Notes: a model not told the origin generated them from the sequence alone. DNA of 64,000 nt from Rubrivivax gelatinosus IL144 (GCF_000284255.1 NC_017075.1:2046001-2110000), one strand, 5' to 3'. Counted from the stretch's first letter, positions 45,799 through 54,899 are shown. Program-made: numbers and translations.

Positions 45799-48558
45799 AT
45801 GGTCGCGTGGAGATCGTGGGCCGGCTGGGCCCTGTGCGCATGTCTGGCGCTGTGCACGGCCCACCGGCCGGTGCAGGCCGCGGCCGTCGGCGATCGTGTC
45901 GAGGCCGGCGACGTCGTCGCCGTCGGCCTGCTCGAACGTTTCCCGCCGTTCCACGAGTGGCGCGCCGATCAGGCGGCGCCCGCCGGCATGGACGTCGACC
46001 TTCTGGCCGAGATCTCGCGCCAGACCGGCCTGCGCTTTCGCTACGAACGTTTCGTCGAGTACCCGGCGCTGCTGAAGGCGCTCGCCGACGGCCGCATCCG
46101 GCTGGCGACGGCGATCGCGCAGACCCCCGACCGGGCGCTGACGCTGCGCTTCACCCGGCCCTATGCCTCGGTGCAGCAGGCTTTCGTCGGCCCGGCGGCC
46201 ATCACCTCGGTGCCGGCCACGCCCGATCTGTCGGGGCGCCGCGTGGCGGTCACGCGCGGCTACGTCGCCGAGATCATCGCCGCCGAGCGTTTCCCGTCGG
46301 CCGCACGCCCGGCCTACGCCACCGTGCAGCAGGCGCTGGACGCGGTGCAGCGCGGCGACGCCGACTTCGTCTTCGAGGCCTTGCCGACGCTGCGGGCGCT
46401 GATCGCCGAGCGCCCCGACGCCGGCCTGGCGGTGCTGCGCAGCTACGGTTTCCCCGAAGGCCATCTGCGCCTGGCCGCCGACCTGCGCGACGCCGCGCTG
46501 GTGCGCCAGCTCGACGCGACGATCGCCGCGCTGGACCCGGCGTTCACCAAGGCGCTGCGCGAGAAGTGGCTGCCGCCCGCGCCGCTGGCGGCTGCCGCGG
46601 CCGCCCCGGCGCTGGACGTGGCGCCGCTGCGCGTGGGCTACCTGCCGGGCGACCTGCCGTTCACCGCCGAGGTGCGTCCCGGCGTCGCCGACGGCCTGGG
46701 CATCCGCATGATGACCGAGGTGGCGCGCCGCGCCGGCCTGTCGATCGCCTCGTTCTCGCCGATGGACCTGGCCAGCGGCCTGCAGGCGCTGGCCGACGGC
46801 CGGCTGGACGTGATGCTGGGCCTGACCGACATCGCCGAGCGCCGCGCGCGCATGACCTTCGTCGGCCCCTACCGCGCCAATCCGCTGGTGCTGATCAGCC
46901 GCCGCCAGTTCTCGGTCTGGGACCTGCAGCAGCTGTCGGGCCAGCGGCTGGCGATGATCCGCGGCTACTTCGGCACGCCCTACGTGCGCGCCGCCTATCC
47001 GAACGTCGACATCGTCGAATGCGCCGGCTTCGACGACTGCCTGGCGATGGTCGAACAAGGCCGCGCCGAGGCCTCGCTCTACGGCCTGCAGGGCGCCTAC
47101 GCGCGCCTGGGGCCGCGTGCCGGCAGCACGCTGCACATCACCGGCACCGTGCCCGGCCTGTACGACGAGCACAACCTGGGCGTGTCGCTGGCGCGCGCGA
47201 CGCTGGCGCCGCGGCTGCGCGACGCGCTCAACGCCGTGCTCGCCGAGGACATGCCGCGCATCGAGCGCGAGTGGGCCGAGGCCGAGCAGCAGGACCGCGT
47301 CGACTGGGCGCGCGTGCGTCTGTCGGCCTACGCCGCGGCCGCGGTGCTGGCCGCGATGGCGCTGGCCTGGTGGTGGCACAGCCGCGCGCTGCGGCGCGAG
47401 ATCGAGCGCACCCGGCGCGCGCGCCAGGAAAGCGAGCAGTACCTCGCCTTCCTCGCGCACGAGGTGCGCAACTCGCTGCAATCGGTGAGCGGCGCCGTCG
47501 CACTGCTGCGCGGCTCCTCGCCGGGCCCGGCCGAGCAGCCGCTGCTGGACGTGCTGGGGCGCTCGTCGCGCGCCACGCTGGGCCTGCTGAACGCGCTGCT
47601 CGACCGCCACCGCCTGCACGAAGGGCAGCTGGCGCTGGAACTGCGGCCGGAGTCGCTGGAGCGCTGCCTGCGCGAGGCCGCCGAGGAGACGCGGCCGATG
47701 GCCCAGGCCAAGGGGCTGGCGCTGAGTTTCGAACGCCGCACGCCGCTGGACGGCTGGTGGCGGCTAGACGCGCTGCGCCTGCAGCAGGTGCTGCGCAACC
47801 TGCTGGTCAACGCGGTCAAGCACACCGACGCCGGCCAGGTGCGGCTGTCGGCGGGCCTCGAGCCCAGCGAGCGCGGCGAGCGCTGGCGCCGGCTGGTCGT
47901 CGCCATCGCCGACACCGGCGCCGGGCTGACGCCGGCTTCGCGCGAGCGTGTCTTCGAGCGTTTCCACACCGAAGGCGGCGACCGCCCGGGCAGCGGCCTG
48001 GGGCTGGCGCTCAGCCGCGACCTCGTGCGCGCCTTTGGCGGCACGATCGAGGTGCAGAGCCAGGCCGGCCAGGGCGCGACCTTCACGCTGGGCTTCGACA
48101 TCGAGGCCGCCGACGCCCCGGCGCCGGCGCAGCCCGGGCAGGTCGACCGGGTGCTGGTCGTCGAGGACTCGCAGGTCTACGGCCTGCTGCTGCGCCAGGC
48201 GTTCGAGAACCGCGGCGTCGCCGTCGTGCTGGCCGAGACGCTGCAGGCCGCGCGCGCGGCGCTCGTCGCCTCGGTGGCCGGTGCCGGCGAGACGGCGCCG
48301 GCGCTGGACCTCGTGCTCTGCGACCGCTACGTCGGCGACGGCGAGGCCGGCGAGCTGCTGCGCTTCATGCGCGAGGCGGTGCGCCCCGGCGTGCGCCTGC
48401 CGCCGGTGATCTGCATGTCGGCCGAGCTCGAACCCGGCACGCGCGAACGCCTGCTGGCCGAGGGCGCGCACGAGGTGCTGCTCAAGGAGAGCGACGTCAA
48501 GGCCTTCGTGCAGCGGGTGCTGGCGCGTGTGGGGCGCTTCGCCGATACGGGCTCCTAG
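45799..48558 (+). CDS. BvgS/EvgS-like hybrid histidine kinase with two periplasmic binding domains
   Basis: 919 residues. Order: signal peptide (1-27), two periplasmic SBP_bac_3 domains (about 38-260 and 275-495), membrane helix (about 510-530), HisKA with H554 in LAHEVRNSLQS, HATPase (..NLLVNAVKH.., DTGAGL, GSGLGLALSRDL) and a C-terminal receiver with D842 in LVLCDRYVGD. The amino-acid-type binding domains suggest an amino acid or similar ligand. No histidine phosphotransfer domain and no DNA-binding response regulator adjoin it, so its output partner is elsewhere. GGGGAGG precedes the ATG. Confidence 0.92.
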   Translation: MVAWRSWAGWALCACLALCTAHRPVQAAAVGDRVEAGDVVAVGLLERFPPFHEWRADQAAPAGMDVDLLAEISRQTGLRFRYERFVEYPALLKALADGRIRLATAIAQTPDRALTLRFTRPYASVQQAFVGPAAITSVPATPDLSGRRVAVTRGYVAEIIAAERFPSAARPAYATVQQALDAVQRGDADFVFEALPTLRALIAERPDAGLAVLRSYGFPEGHLRLAADLRDAALVRQLDATIAALDPAFTKALREKWLPPAPLAAAAAAPALDVAPLRVGYLPGDLPFTAEVRPGVADGLGIRMMTEVARRAGLSIASFSPMDLASGLQALADGRLDVMLGLTDIAERRARMTFVGPYRANPLVLISRRQFSVWDLQQLSGQRLAMIRGYFGTPYVRAAYPNVDIVECAGFDDCLAMVEQGRAEASLYGLQGAYARLGPRAGSTLHITGTVPGLYDEHNLGVSLARATLAPRLRDALNAVLAEDMPRIEREWAEAEQQDRVDWARVRLSAYAAAAVLAAMALAWWWHSRALRREIERTRRARQESEQYLAFLAHEVRNSLQSVSGAVALLRGSSPGPAEQPLLDVLGRSSRATLGLLNALLDRHRLHEGQLALELRPESLERCLREAAEETRPMAQAKGLALSFERRTPLDGWWRLDALRLQQVLRNLLVNAVKHTDAGQVRLSAGLEPSERGERWRRLVVAIADTGAGLTPASRERVFERFHTEGGDRPGSGLGLALSRDLVRAFGGTIEVQSQAGQGATFTLGFDIEAADAPAPAQPGQVDRVLVVEDSQVYGLLLRQAFENRGVAVVLAETLQAARAALVASVAGAGETAPALDLVLCDRYVGDGEAGELLRFMREAVRPGVRLPPVICMSAELEPGTRERLLAEGAHEVLLKESDVKAFVQRVLARVGRFADTGS

Positions 48559-48714
48559 CCCGGCACCAGCGCATCCGCCGCTCCGATCCCCCGACTGTCG
48601 GCATCGTTCACGAATACCGCTGCTCTGTATCTGGCGTCCTCCCGCTTGCCGATGTTGCGACTGCTCGCGTGCCGTTAGCGTCGCCGCCTTCTGGACACGA
48701 AGGGACGGGAGCCT

Positions 48715-49962
48715 GTGCTTGTGATGAGAGGAACGGGAAGTGCAACGTGCCGTCATCGGGTCGGCGCTTGCATCGTGCTGGCGTCGATGACGCTGGCGAC
48801 CATTTCGGCGCATGCCGCCACGCAAGACCTGCTTCGCAGGCCGGTGATGATGGGCAATGGCAAGGGCAAACTGCCGTACCCGCGTCCTCGTGTCGCCGAC
48901 ATGGCCGAGGCCTGGCAGCTGTCGCGATCCCTGGAGACCTTCGAGCTGCCGGTGCCGCCCAGCGCCGATCGCAGCCGTGTCTGGCGCCGCTTTGTTTCGT
49001 ACGGCTGGCCGGCACCCCGTCTGGTGCCGGCTTCGTCGGCCGGTGATGGCGAGAGCGCGGTTGCGTACGATCCGTTCGCTTGGATCGAGTACTGGCGGCG
49101 CACGCAGGTGGAGCCGGCCCCGGGCGCCTCGACGGAGCGCATGTTTTCGGCGGCGCAACGCCGCTTCCTCAACTGCGAGACGGGCTGGCTGTCCGAGGGG
49201 GGCGTTCTTTACTTCGCCTCGCTCGACACGACGGGGCCCGCCTATCGGGTCGACAAGGTGGGCGTCCTCTCGTCCATCCGCATGGTCGAGTGGCTGGTGC
49301 ACGACCCGGAGTACGTCGCCGAACTGCGCACGATCTGCGGTCCCGTGCTCGCGGCCTTTCACGGCGAACAAGAGGCGCGCCGGCGAATCGACGAACTGCT
49401 GGCCCGTGCCGCCGGGCAGGCGGCCGCTTTCGGCCTGCCCGAGCCGGCTTCCCCGCCGCTCCCTGCGCCGGCCGGGCCGGTAGCTGATGCCAAGGCGCGC
49501 ATCCGCCTGTTCCAGCAGAACGGGCTGACCGGGGGCCTGACGAACGAGGCTGCGTGTCGCTCGGACGATGCGGCCGAGCAGGGCGGAGGGACCCTGACGG
49601 GGATGCTGGCGTCCCTGTTCCATGTCGCTTCCGACACCCGCATCGGCATGCCCGAGACCGCGACCACGCGCCGGCTGTCCGAACGCAGCCGTGCCGGCTC
49701 CAAAGCCTATTTCGTCGAACGCGAGATCACCGCCTGGGCGCCCGTGACCGTGGATTACGACCCGGACCACGGTGCTTCCGGTTCGAGCTGCACGCGGGGC
49801 ATCGTGACCTTCGTCCCCGAGGCGGGCGCCGACTACGAGGCGCACCGGGACTCGATGGACTTCTGTCTGGTGTCTGTCGATCGCATCCTCCCCGACGGCA
49901 GCTTGCGGCCGGTCGCGGTGCAAGTTGCGGCGCCCCGGTGTCCACCGCAGGCGTCGAAGTAG
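48715..49962 (+). CDS. Hypothetical secreted protein
   Basis: 415 residues from GTG (48721 GTG and 48724 ATG are alternatives; GGGAG at 48707-48711 fits those better). Signal peptide RVGACIVLASMTLATISAHA. No recognised domain. The mature part has Trp/Tyr-rich stretches (SRVWRRFVSYGWPAPR, FAWIEYWRRTQVEP) and cysteines in FLNCETGW, TICGPV, AACRSD, SSCTRG, DFCLV and APRCPP, so disulfides are likely. G+C and codon bias are lower than in its neighbours, hinting at later acquisition. It lies between the sensor kinase and the amyloid-like locus. Confidence 0.6.
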   Translation: MLVMRGTGSATCRHRVGACIVLASMTLATISAHAATQDLLRRPVMMGNGKGKLPYPRPRVADMAEAWQLSRSLETFELPVPPSADRSRVWRRFVSYGWPAPRLVPASSAGDGESAVAYDPFAWIEYWRRTQVEPAPGASTERMFSAAQRRFLNCETGWLSEGGVLYFASLDTTGPAYRVDKVGVLSSIRMVEWLVHDPEYVAELRTICGPVLAAFHGEQEARRRIDELLARAAGQAAAFGLPEPASPPLPAPAGPVADAKARIRLFQQNGLTGGLTNEAACRSDDAAEQGGGTLTGMLASLFHVASDTRIGMPETATTRRLSERSRAGSKAYFVEREITAWAPVTVDYDPDHGASGSSCTRGIVTFVPEAGADYEAHRDSMDFCLVSVDRILPDGSLRPVAVQVAAPRCPPQASK

Positions 49963-50022
49963 CCGCGCAGAGTCGACCGGCGCGGCAAGCGGTCGTCGCC
50001 GGCTTGGGGCCGGCCCTGATGC

Positions 50023-50523
50023 TCAGCGCCGCAGCGAGTCGACCAGCGCGCCGCGCAGCGTCGCCTCGAAGCTCTGCGCCTTCATGATCTGCGCGCTGTT
50101 GACGGTGGCGTTGATCGTCGTGATGTGCTGGATGGCCTGGTTGTCCAGCGTGTTCTGCACCACCGCGCCGCCCACCGGCACCGAGATGCCGCCGCTCGTC
50201 AGGTAGCTGTTGCCGGGGCCGTTCTGCACCAGCGACACGCCCGGCAGCACCACCGGGCCGGACGCCGCGCCGGCGGCGAGCTGCAGCGTGGTCGTCGTCT
50301 TCAGCACGCCGTTGATGTAGACCGCGCTCTCGATGCCGAAGGCGATCGCCAGCCCGTCGTTCGTCAGGAAGCCGCCGCGGATGCGGTCGAGCTCGGCGTC
50401 GGCCAGGCGCAGGCCCGGCGCCGCGGGCTCGGCGACGGTCTGCGCGCAGGCCGGCTGCGCCAGGGCCAGCAGGCCGGACAAGGCGGCGGGCAGCAGGGCG
50501 CGCGGGGACAGCAGGGCGGGCAT
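50023..50523 (-). CDS. Small secreted protein with Gly-Gly motif, Fap-locus partner (FapE position)
   Basis: 166 residues. Sec signal peptide (about 1-28), then ADAELDRIRGGF: a bacteriocin-leader-like Gly-Gly (residues 50-51). The mature end contains SYLTSGG..GAVVQNTLDNQAIQH, which aligns with the other small protein at 51236. GGAG precedes the ATG. It is the last gene of the four-gene minus-strand set, 12 bp after the C39 peptidase. I infer that the peptidase trims it in the periplasm and that it is a minor fibre or accessory subunit. Confidence 0.7.
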   Translation of the reverse strand: MPALLSPRALLPAALSGLLALAQPACAQTVAEPAAPGLRLADAELDRIRGGFLTNDGLAIAFGIESAVYINGVLKTTTTLQLAAGAASGPVVLPGVSLVQNGPGNSYLTSGGISVPVGGAVVQNTLDNQAIQHITTINATVNSAQIMKAQSFEATLRGALVDSLRR

Positions 50524-50535
50524 GCCGGTCTCCGC

Positions 50536-51225
50536 TCAGAAGTCGGACGAGCCGAGCTTGGGGAGCACCAGCGCGCCGAGCCCGTCGCGGTTGACGCCGT
50601 CGGCCATCGGCGCCTGCGCCACCAGCCCCCAGTCCGACGCGGCGTTGAACGAAGCGCGGTCCTTGTGGCTGGTGATGACGAACAGCACGCCGTTGACCCA
50701 GCTCGCCTCGAAACGCTCGCGTGTCGTCAGCTTGAGGCCGCCGGAGGGGTCGCCGATCAGCATGCGCTCGCCGCGCACGCCCTTGATGACGACGAAGTGG
50801 TTGTAGCCGCTCTCGTTGACCAGGGCGATCGCCGGCGCGCCGAAGCCGACGAGGCGGTCGATCGTCGCGCGGTAGCCGTTGGCCTCGTAGCCGTGGGCCT
50901 CCAGATAGCGCTTCATGTCCAGCAGCGAGAAGCCCTCGCGCCGGATCTTGTCGGCATCGCCGTGCACGAACATCTCCTCGAACACCGCCTGCTCCGGGAC
51001 GGCACGCCCGTAGTGGAAGCTGAGCAGCGTCGACAGCGCGGCGGCGCCGCAGCTGTAGTCGTACTGCTGGCGCACCATGGCGCCGAAACGCCGCTCCTTC
51101 AGGCTCTGCACCGGCACCTGGTAGGCGCCGCTGATCTGCACCGGCAGCTCGACGCTGCCGGCGCGGGCAGCGGCCGCGGCCAGGCCGATCCAGGCGGCGA
51201 GCACGAGCGGGCGGATGCGGGTCAT
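50536..51225 (-). CDS. fapD: Periplasmic C39-family double-glycine peptidase (FapD-like)
   Basis: 229 residues, signal peptide about 1-22. The C39 papain-like triad is readable: C59 in YDYSCGAAALSTLL, H143 in YNHFVVIKG and D159 in LIGDPSGG. It lacks any ABC transporter part, so it is a free periplasmic enzyme like FapD of Pseudomonas functional-amyloid operons. Both neighbouring small proteins carry Gly-Gly motifs and are likely substrates. Confidence 0.85.
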   Translation of the reverse strand: MTRIRPLVLAAWIGLAAAAARAGSVELPVQISGAYQVPVQSLKERRFGAMVRQQYDYSCGAAALSTLLSFHYGRAVPEQAVFEEMFVHGDADKIRREGFSLLDMKRYLEAHGYEANGYRATIDRLVGFGAPAIALVNESGYNHFVVIKGVRGERMLIGDPSGGLKLTTRERFEASWVNGVLFVITSHKDRASFNAASDWGLVAQAPMADGVNRDGLGALVLPKLGSSDF

Positions 51226-51235
51226 GGCGGCGGCC

Positions 51236-51610
51236 TCACTTGAGCTGGATGTTGAGGATCGTCGCGTTCTGGATCAGCACGTTGTTGCCGGTGTTCTGCA
51301 CGACCATCGGCACGCCACCGGCGTTGGCGAACGAGCCGTCGGTGATGTAGTTGGCGCCGGTGCTGACGTTGACCGCCTGGTTCTCCGCCACCTGGCCCTG
51401 CAGCAGCATGTCGTTGTGCACCTCGGTGCCGCCGCGCCGGTTGGCCAGCGCCTCGTCGTCCAGCGGCTCCAGGCCGCCCAGGCCGGCCGCAGCCTGCGTC
51501 GCCGCCGGCGTTCCGGGCGCCGCGGCCGGTTCGGCGGCGGCTGCGCCGCCGGCGAGCGCGGCGCACAGCACGACGCCGAGGGCCGGTCGCGTCAGGGGAA
51601 TCTTGCACAT
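51236..51610 (-). CDS. Small secreted protein with Gly-Gly motif, paralogue of the 50023 gene
   Basis: 124 residues. Signal peptide about 1-26, then LDDEALANRRGGTE with Gly-Gly at 60-61. The C-terminal half NYITDGS..GVPMVVQNTGNNVLIQ resembles the matching part of the 50023 protein and, more loosely, the end of the giant protein at 51670. AGGAG lies 6 nt before the ATG at 51610; a longer start at 51631 has no such site. It may correspond to FapA or another minor component. Confidence 0.7.
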   Translation of the reverse strand: MCKIPLTRPALGVVLCAALAGGAAAAEPAAAPGTPAATQAAAGLGGLEPLDDEALANRRGGTEVHNDMLLQGQVAENQAVNVSTGANYITDGSFANAGGVPMVVQNTGNNVLIQNATILNIQLK

Positions 51611-51669
51611 GGGAACTCCTGTGGACCGCATCGGGTGCCCGGGGCGCGTGCCCCGGGCACCCCGTCGGC

Positions 51670-54312
51670 TTAGGGGCCGACGGCCAGGTTGGCCTGGACG
51701 TTGATGCTCTGCTGCACCAGGTTGGAGACACCCGTCGACTGGGCGATCGTCGTGATGCCGGCCGCGCTCTGCGCCGTCGAGCCGATGCTGTTGGACATCG
51801 ACCAGCTGCCGGCGTTGACGCTGTTGCTGCCGCCGGCGCCGCCCGCGCCCCCGACCGCACCGTTGCCCGCACCCGCGGCCAGCGTGCCGGCGTCGGCCGC
51901 GCCACCCAGGCCGCCCGTGCCCGAGCCGCCGGAGCCGCCCGCACCGCCGGTCGCGCCGGTGGCGCCGTTGCCGGCGGTCGCGCTGCCGTTGGAGGCCTGC
52001 GTCGACGAGCCGCCGTTGGTCGCGCTGCCGTTGCTGGCCGAGCCGCCGTTGCCGCCGTTGCCGGCGGTGCTGGTGGCGCCGGCGCCGGCACCGCCGGTGG
52101 CCGTCGTCGTGCCGCTGGTCGCCGTCACCGTGCCGCTGGTGCCGCCGGCTGCGCCGCCGGTGTTGCCGGCCGCACCGCCGGTGCCGGTCGTCGTGCCGGC
52201 GCTGCTCGTCGTCGTGCCGCCGGAGCTGGTGGCCGCACCCGCGGTGTTGGTGGCGCTGCCGCCGGTGCCGGTGGCCGCGCCCGCGGTGCTGGTCGAGCTG
52301 CCGCCGGTGCCGGTGGCTGCACCACCGGTGCCGGTGGAAGCGCCGGCCGTGCTCGTCGACGCGCCGCCGGTGCCGGTGGCCGAGCCGGTGGTCGCGCTGC
52401 CGGCGCCCGCCGTCGAGGTGCCGGAGCCGGCCGTGCCGGTGCCTGCGCCAGCGGTGCTGGTGCCGGCCGCGCCGGTGCCGGTGCCCGCACCCGCGGTGCC
52501 GGTGCCGGCCCCGGCGGTGCTGGTCGCCGTGCCGGTGCTGGTGCCCGCGCCAGCGGTGCTGGAGTTGGCGCCGCCGGTGCTGCTCGCGCTGCCGGTGTTG
52601 CTGCCGGTGGAGGCCGTCGCGCTGCCGCTGGTCGAGGTGCTCGAGCCCGCGGTCGCGGTGCCGGTCGCCTGGCCGCCCGTGCCGCTGGCCGTGCCGGTGG
52701 CAGCGCCCCCGGTGTTGGTCGCGGTGTTGGTGCCGCCGGCGGTGGCGCTGCCCGAGCCGCTGCCCGCGCCGCCGGAGCCGGTGGCCGCGCCGGCCGTCGC
52801 CGCGCCGCCCGTGCTGGTGCGCGGGCCGCCGGCGCCGTTGCCGATCGAGGCGTTGCCGCCGCCGGCCGCGGTGCTCGCGCTGGCGCCGCCGCCGGTGCCG
52901 GCTCCGGCACCGATCGCGCCGGGGTTGGCCGTCTGGCCCGAGGCCGCCAGGCCGCCTGCCGAGCCGTTGCTGGCGCTGCCGGCACCGCCGGTCGAGCCGT
53001 TGGTGGCTGAGGCGCCGCCGCTGGAGCTGCCGCCCGAGCGCGCGCCGGCGCTGCCGGTGCCCTGCGTGTTGCCGGCCAGGGCGCCGCCGCCGCTGCCGCC
53101 GGCCGCGCCGCCAGTGCTCGCCGTCGGGCCGTTCTGGCCGGACGACGCGCCGCCCGAGGCCGTGACCCCGCCGCCGTTGCCGGTGCCGGCGCCGCCCGCG
53201 GCCGTCGAGCCGCCGCCGTAGCCGGTGGCGCCGCCGCCGCTGGCGGTGGCGCCGCCGCCGGTGCCGCTGGCGCTGCCGCTGCTGCTGCTGTTGCTGCCGC
53301 CGGCGCCGCCGCTGCTGGCGGTCGACGAGTTGGCGAGGCCGCCGTTGGACGACGAACCGCCCGCGGCGCCGCTGGTGCTGGCGCTCGTGCTCGAGTTGCC
53401 GCCGCCGGTGCCGGTGGCCGCGCCGCCGTAGCTGGCGCTGCCGCCGGCGCTGCCGCCGGTGCTGTTCGACGAGGTCGTCGCCCCGCCGCCGTTGCCGCTG
53501 GCCAGGCCGCCCGCCGTGCTGACCGCACCGCTGCTGCCGTTGGCCGCGCCGCCGTTGGCGCTGACGGCGCCGCCGCTGCCGCCGGTCGTGCCCAGCGTGC
53601 TGCCGCCGAAGCCGCCGGCGCCGGCCGTGGCGCTGCCGTTGGTGGCACTGCCGTTGGTCGACGCGCCCGCGGAGGCGCTGCCGTTGTTGGCCGAGCCGCC
53701 GGCGCCACCCGCGCCGCCGGCGCCACCCGCGCCGCCCACGGCTCCGGCGCCGGTGCCGCCGTTGCCGCCGACGGTCGTGCCGCCCTGCACGCTGCCGCCG
53801 GTGCCGGCGCCGCCCTGGCCGCCGGCCGCGCCGTTGGCGTTGCCGGCGTTCGTCGCGATGTTGCCCAGGCCCGAGACGTTGTTGTTGGTCACCGTGCCGC
53901 TCAGCGAGCTGGTGGCGGTGGCCGAGCTGCTGTTGTAGGAGCCCGAGGTCGAGTTGGTCGCGCTCGCGCCGTTGTTCGCCGCCGCCGAGCCGGCGGCGGT
54001 GGCCGAGGCCAGACCGGCGTTGTCGCGGTTGGAGCCTTCGCTCTTGTTGTTGCCCTGGTCGGCGTTGCTGGTGTTCGTCGACTTGTTGTTGTTCTGGTCG
54101 CTGTTGTTCGTCGACTTGTCGTTGTTGGCATCGGTCGTTTGCGTCGCCGACGAATAGTCGTTGGCTTGCGGCCCGGTGCCGCCTTGCGTGGACTCCGACG
54201 ATGCCGACGCCGACGAATCGCGGATGTCGGTATTGCTGGGGCTGGCTGCCGCGACGCCATAGGCGGCGGACAGGGCCAATGCAATTGAAGACGCCAAAAG
54301 CGTTTTGTTCAT
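51670..54312 (-). CDS. 880-residue Gly/Ala/Ser/Thr-rich secreted fibre protein (Fap-type amyloid candidate)
   Basis: Signal peptide 1-23 (..ALALSAAYGVAAASP). Residues 25-95 are Asn/Asp/Ser/Gln/Lys-rich; 100-820 are a nearly pure Gly/Ala/Ser/Thr/Asn region with short repeats such as GTGGA and STAGAGTG; the last 45 residues (GSWSMSNSIGSTAQSAAG..STGVSNLVQQSINVQANL) look folded or amyloid-forming and end like FapB/FapC-type proteins as I recall them. Only one Trp, no Cys, no His seen. GAGGAAAA precedes the ATG. The codon repeats create long false open frames on the other strand. First gene of the minus-strand set, divergent from the FapF-like channel. Confidence 0.8.
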   Translation of the reverse strand: MNKTLLASSIALALSAAYGVAAASPSNTDIRDSSASASSESTQGGTGPQANDYSSATQTTDANNDKSTNNSDQNNNKSTNTSNADQGNNKSEGSNRDNAGLASATAAGSAAANNGASATNSTSGSYNSSSATATSSLSGTVTNNNVSGLGNIATNAGNANGAAGGQGGAGTGGSVQGGTTVGGNGGTGAGAVGGAGGAGGAGGAGGSANNGSASAGASTNGSATNGSATAGAGGFGGSTLGTTGGSGGAVSANGGAANGSSGAVSTAGGLASGNGGGATTSSNSTGGSAGGSASYGGAATGTGGGNSSTSASTSGAAGGSSSNGGLANSSTASSGGAGGSNSSSSGSASGTGGGATASGGGATGYGGGSTAAGGAGTGNGGGVTASGGASSGQNGPTASTGGAAGGSGGGALAGNTQGTGSAGARSGGSSSGGASATNGSTGGAGSASNGSAGGLAASGQTANPGAIGAGAGTGGGASASTAAGGGNASIGNGAGGPRTSTGGAATAGAATGSGGAGSGSGSATAGGTNTATNTGGAATGTASGTGGQATGTATAGSSTSTSGSATASTGSNTGSASSTGGANSSTAGAGTSTGTATSTAGAGTGTAGAGTGTGAAGTSTAGAGTGTAGSGTSTAGAGSATTGSATGTGGASTSTAGASTGTGGAATGTGGSSTSTAGAATGTGGSATNTAGAATSSGGTTTSSAGTTTGTGGAAGNTGGAAGGTSGTVTATSGTTTATGGAGAGATSTAGNGGNGGSASNGSATNGGSSTQASNGSATAGNGATGATGGAGGSGGSGTGGLGGAADAGTLAAGAGNGAVGGAGGAGGSNSVNAGSWSMSNSIGSTAQSAAGITTIAQSTGVSNLVQQSINVQANLAVGP

Positions 54313-54899
54313 ATGCTTTTCCTCGTTGGAAATTGATCGGGTGTTTCGAATCGGGAGCTGCGCGCTGGCCGCGACGTTCCCTTGTTCGTCTGCGCCGGGT
54401 GGCGATTGCCAGATGTGTTCATGAGGTCAATGTCGCTTCCCCCTTGTCTGTTGATTGGCAAATAGACGGTCTCTCCGAACGCCCGGGAAGGGCGCGGAAG
54501 CCTGGGTTCATGACGGATTCGCGGGCGCAGGACGCCACCGGCCTGGCGACCGGAGGCGCTGCTGATCCTTTTGAAATCAAGGCCCTGCGAGCGGCCGACG
54601 CGGTGGTCGGCGCACGCGCTGGGGCTCAGCCCGTGGCGTAGGGATGCCGCATGCCTTCTCTCCTCGATGCGGTGAATTCGCAAGTCGACGTCATCTGCGG
54701 GACGGTCTCCGCTTGCGTGTGCTGAAGGTAGGAGAAAGCAAGTGAGTTGCAACCCCCGTGACTCGGTGGCTAATTCGGTTGTTAGGGAAGTGGCCGATGC
54801 TTGTCATTCATTGCGCTGCGATTTGGTCAAACTTACTGGCGGCATTGAACGCGGCGGAAGCTCGCCGCCGAGGTCGTAACAAAACGCAAGGAGAGCGTC
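54313..54899. promoter_or_regulatory. Divergent control region of the amyloid-like locus
   Basis: 587 bp without a convincing gene, clearly richer in A+T than the flanking genes, between the giant-protein gene (minus) and the FapF-like gene (plus). A hairpin GCGGCG/CGCCGC (54851-54868) stands 20 bp before the FapF ribosome-binding site. Short open frames exist (for example 54510-54641 plus) but have no ribosome-binding site. I found no clear sigma-54 or sigma-28 promoter. Confidence 0.6.

Noticed and set aside
51689..53221. 510-codon plus-strand frame rich in Val, Pro, Ala and Leu
   Set aside because: It is the mirror of the repetitive Gly/Ala/Ser/Thr gene on the minus strand, has no ribosome-binding site, and no signal or domain. 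The minus frame has a signal peptide, ribosome-binding site and operon context.
54309..54752. 147-codon minus-strand and 146-codon plus-strand frames in the amyloid control region
   Set aside because: No ribosome-binding sites or domains; the minus frame would run into the real gene's start region in another frame. Treated as regulatory DNA.
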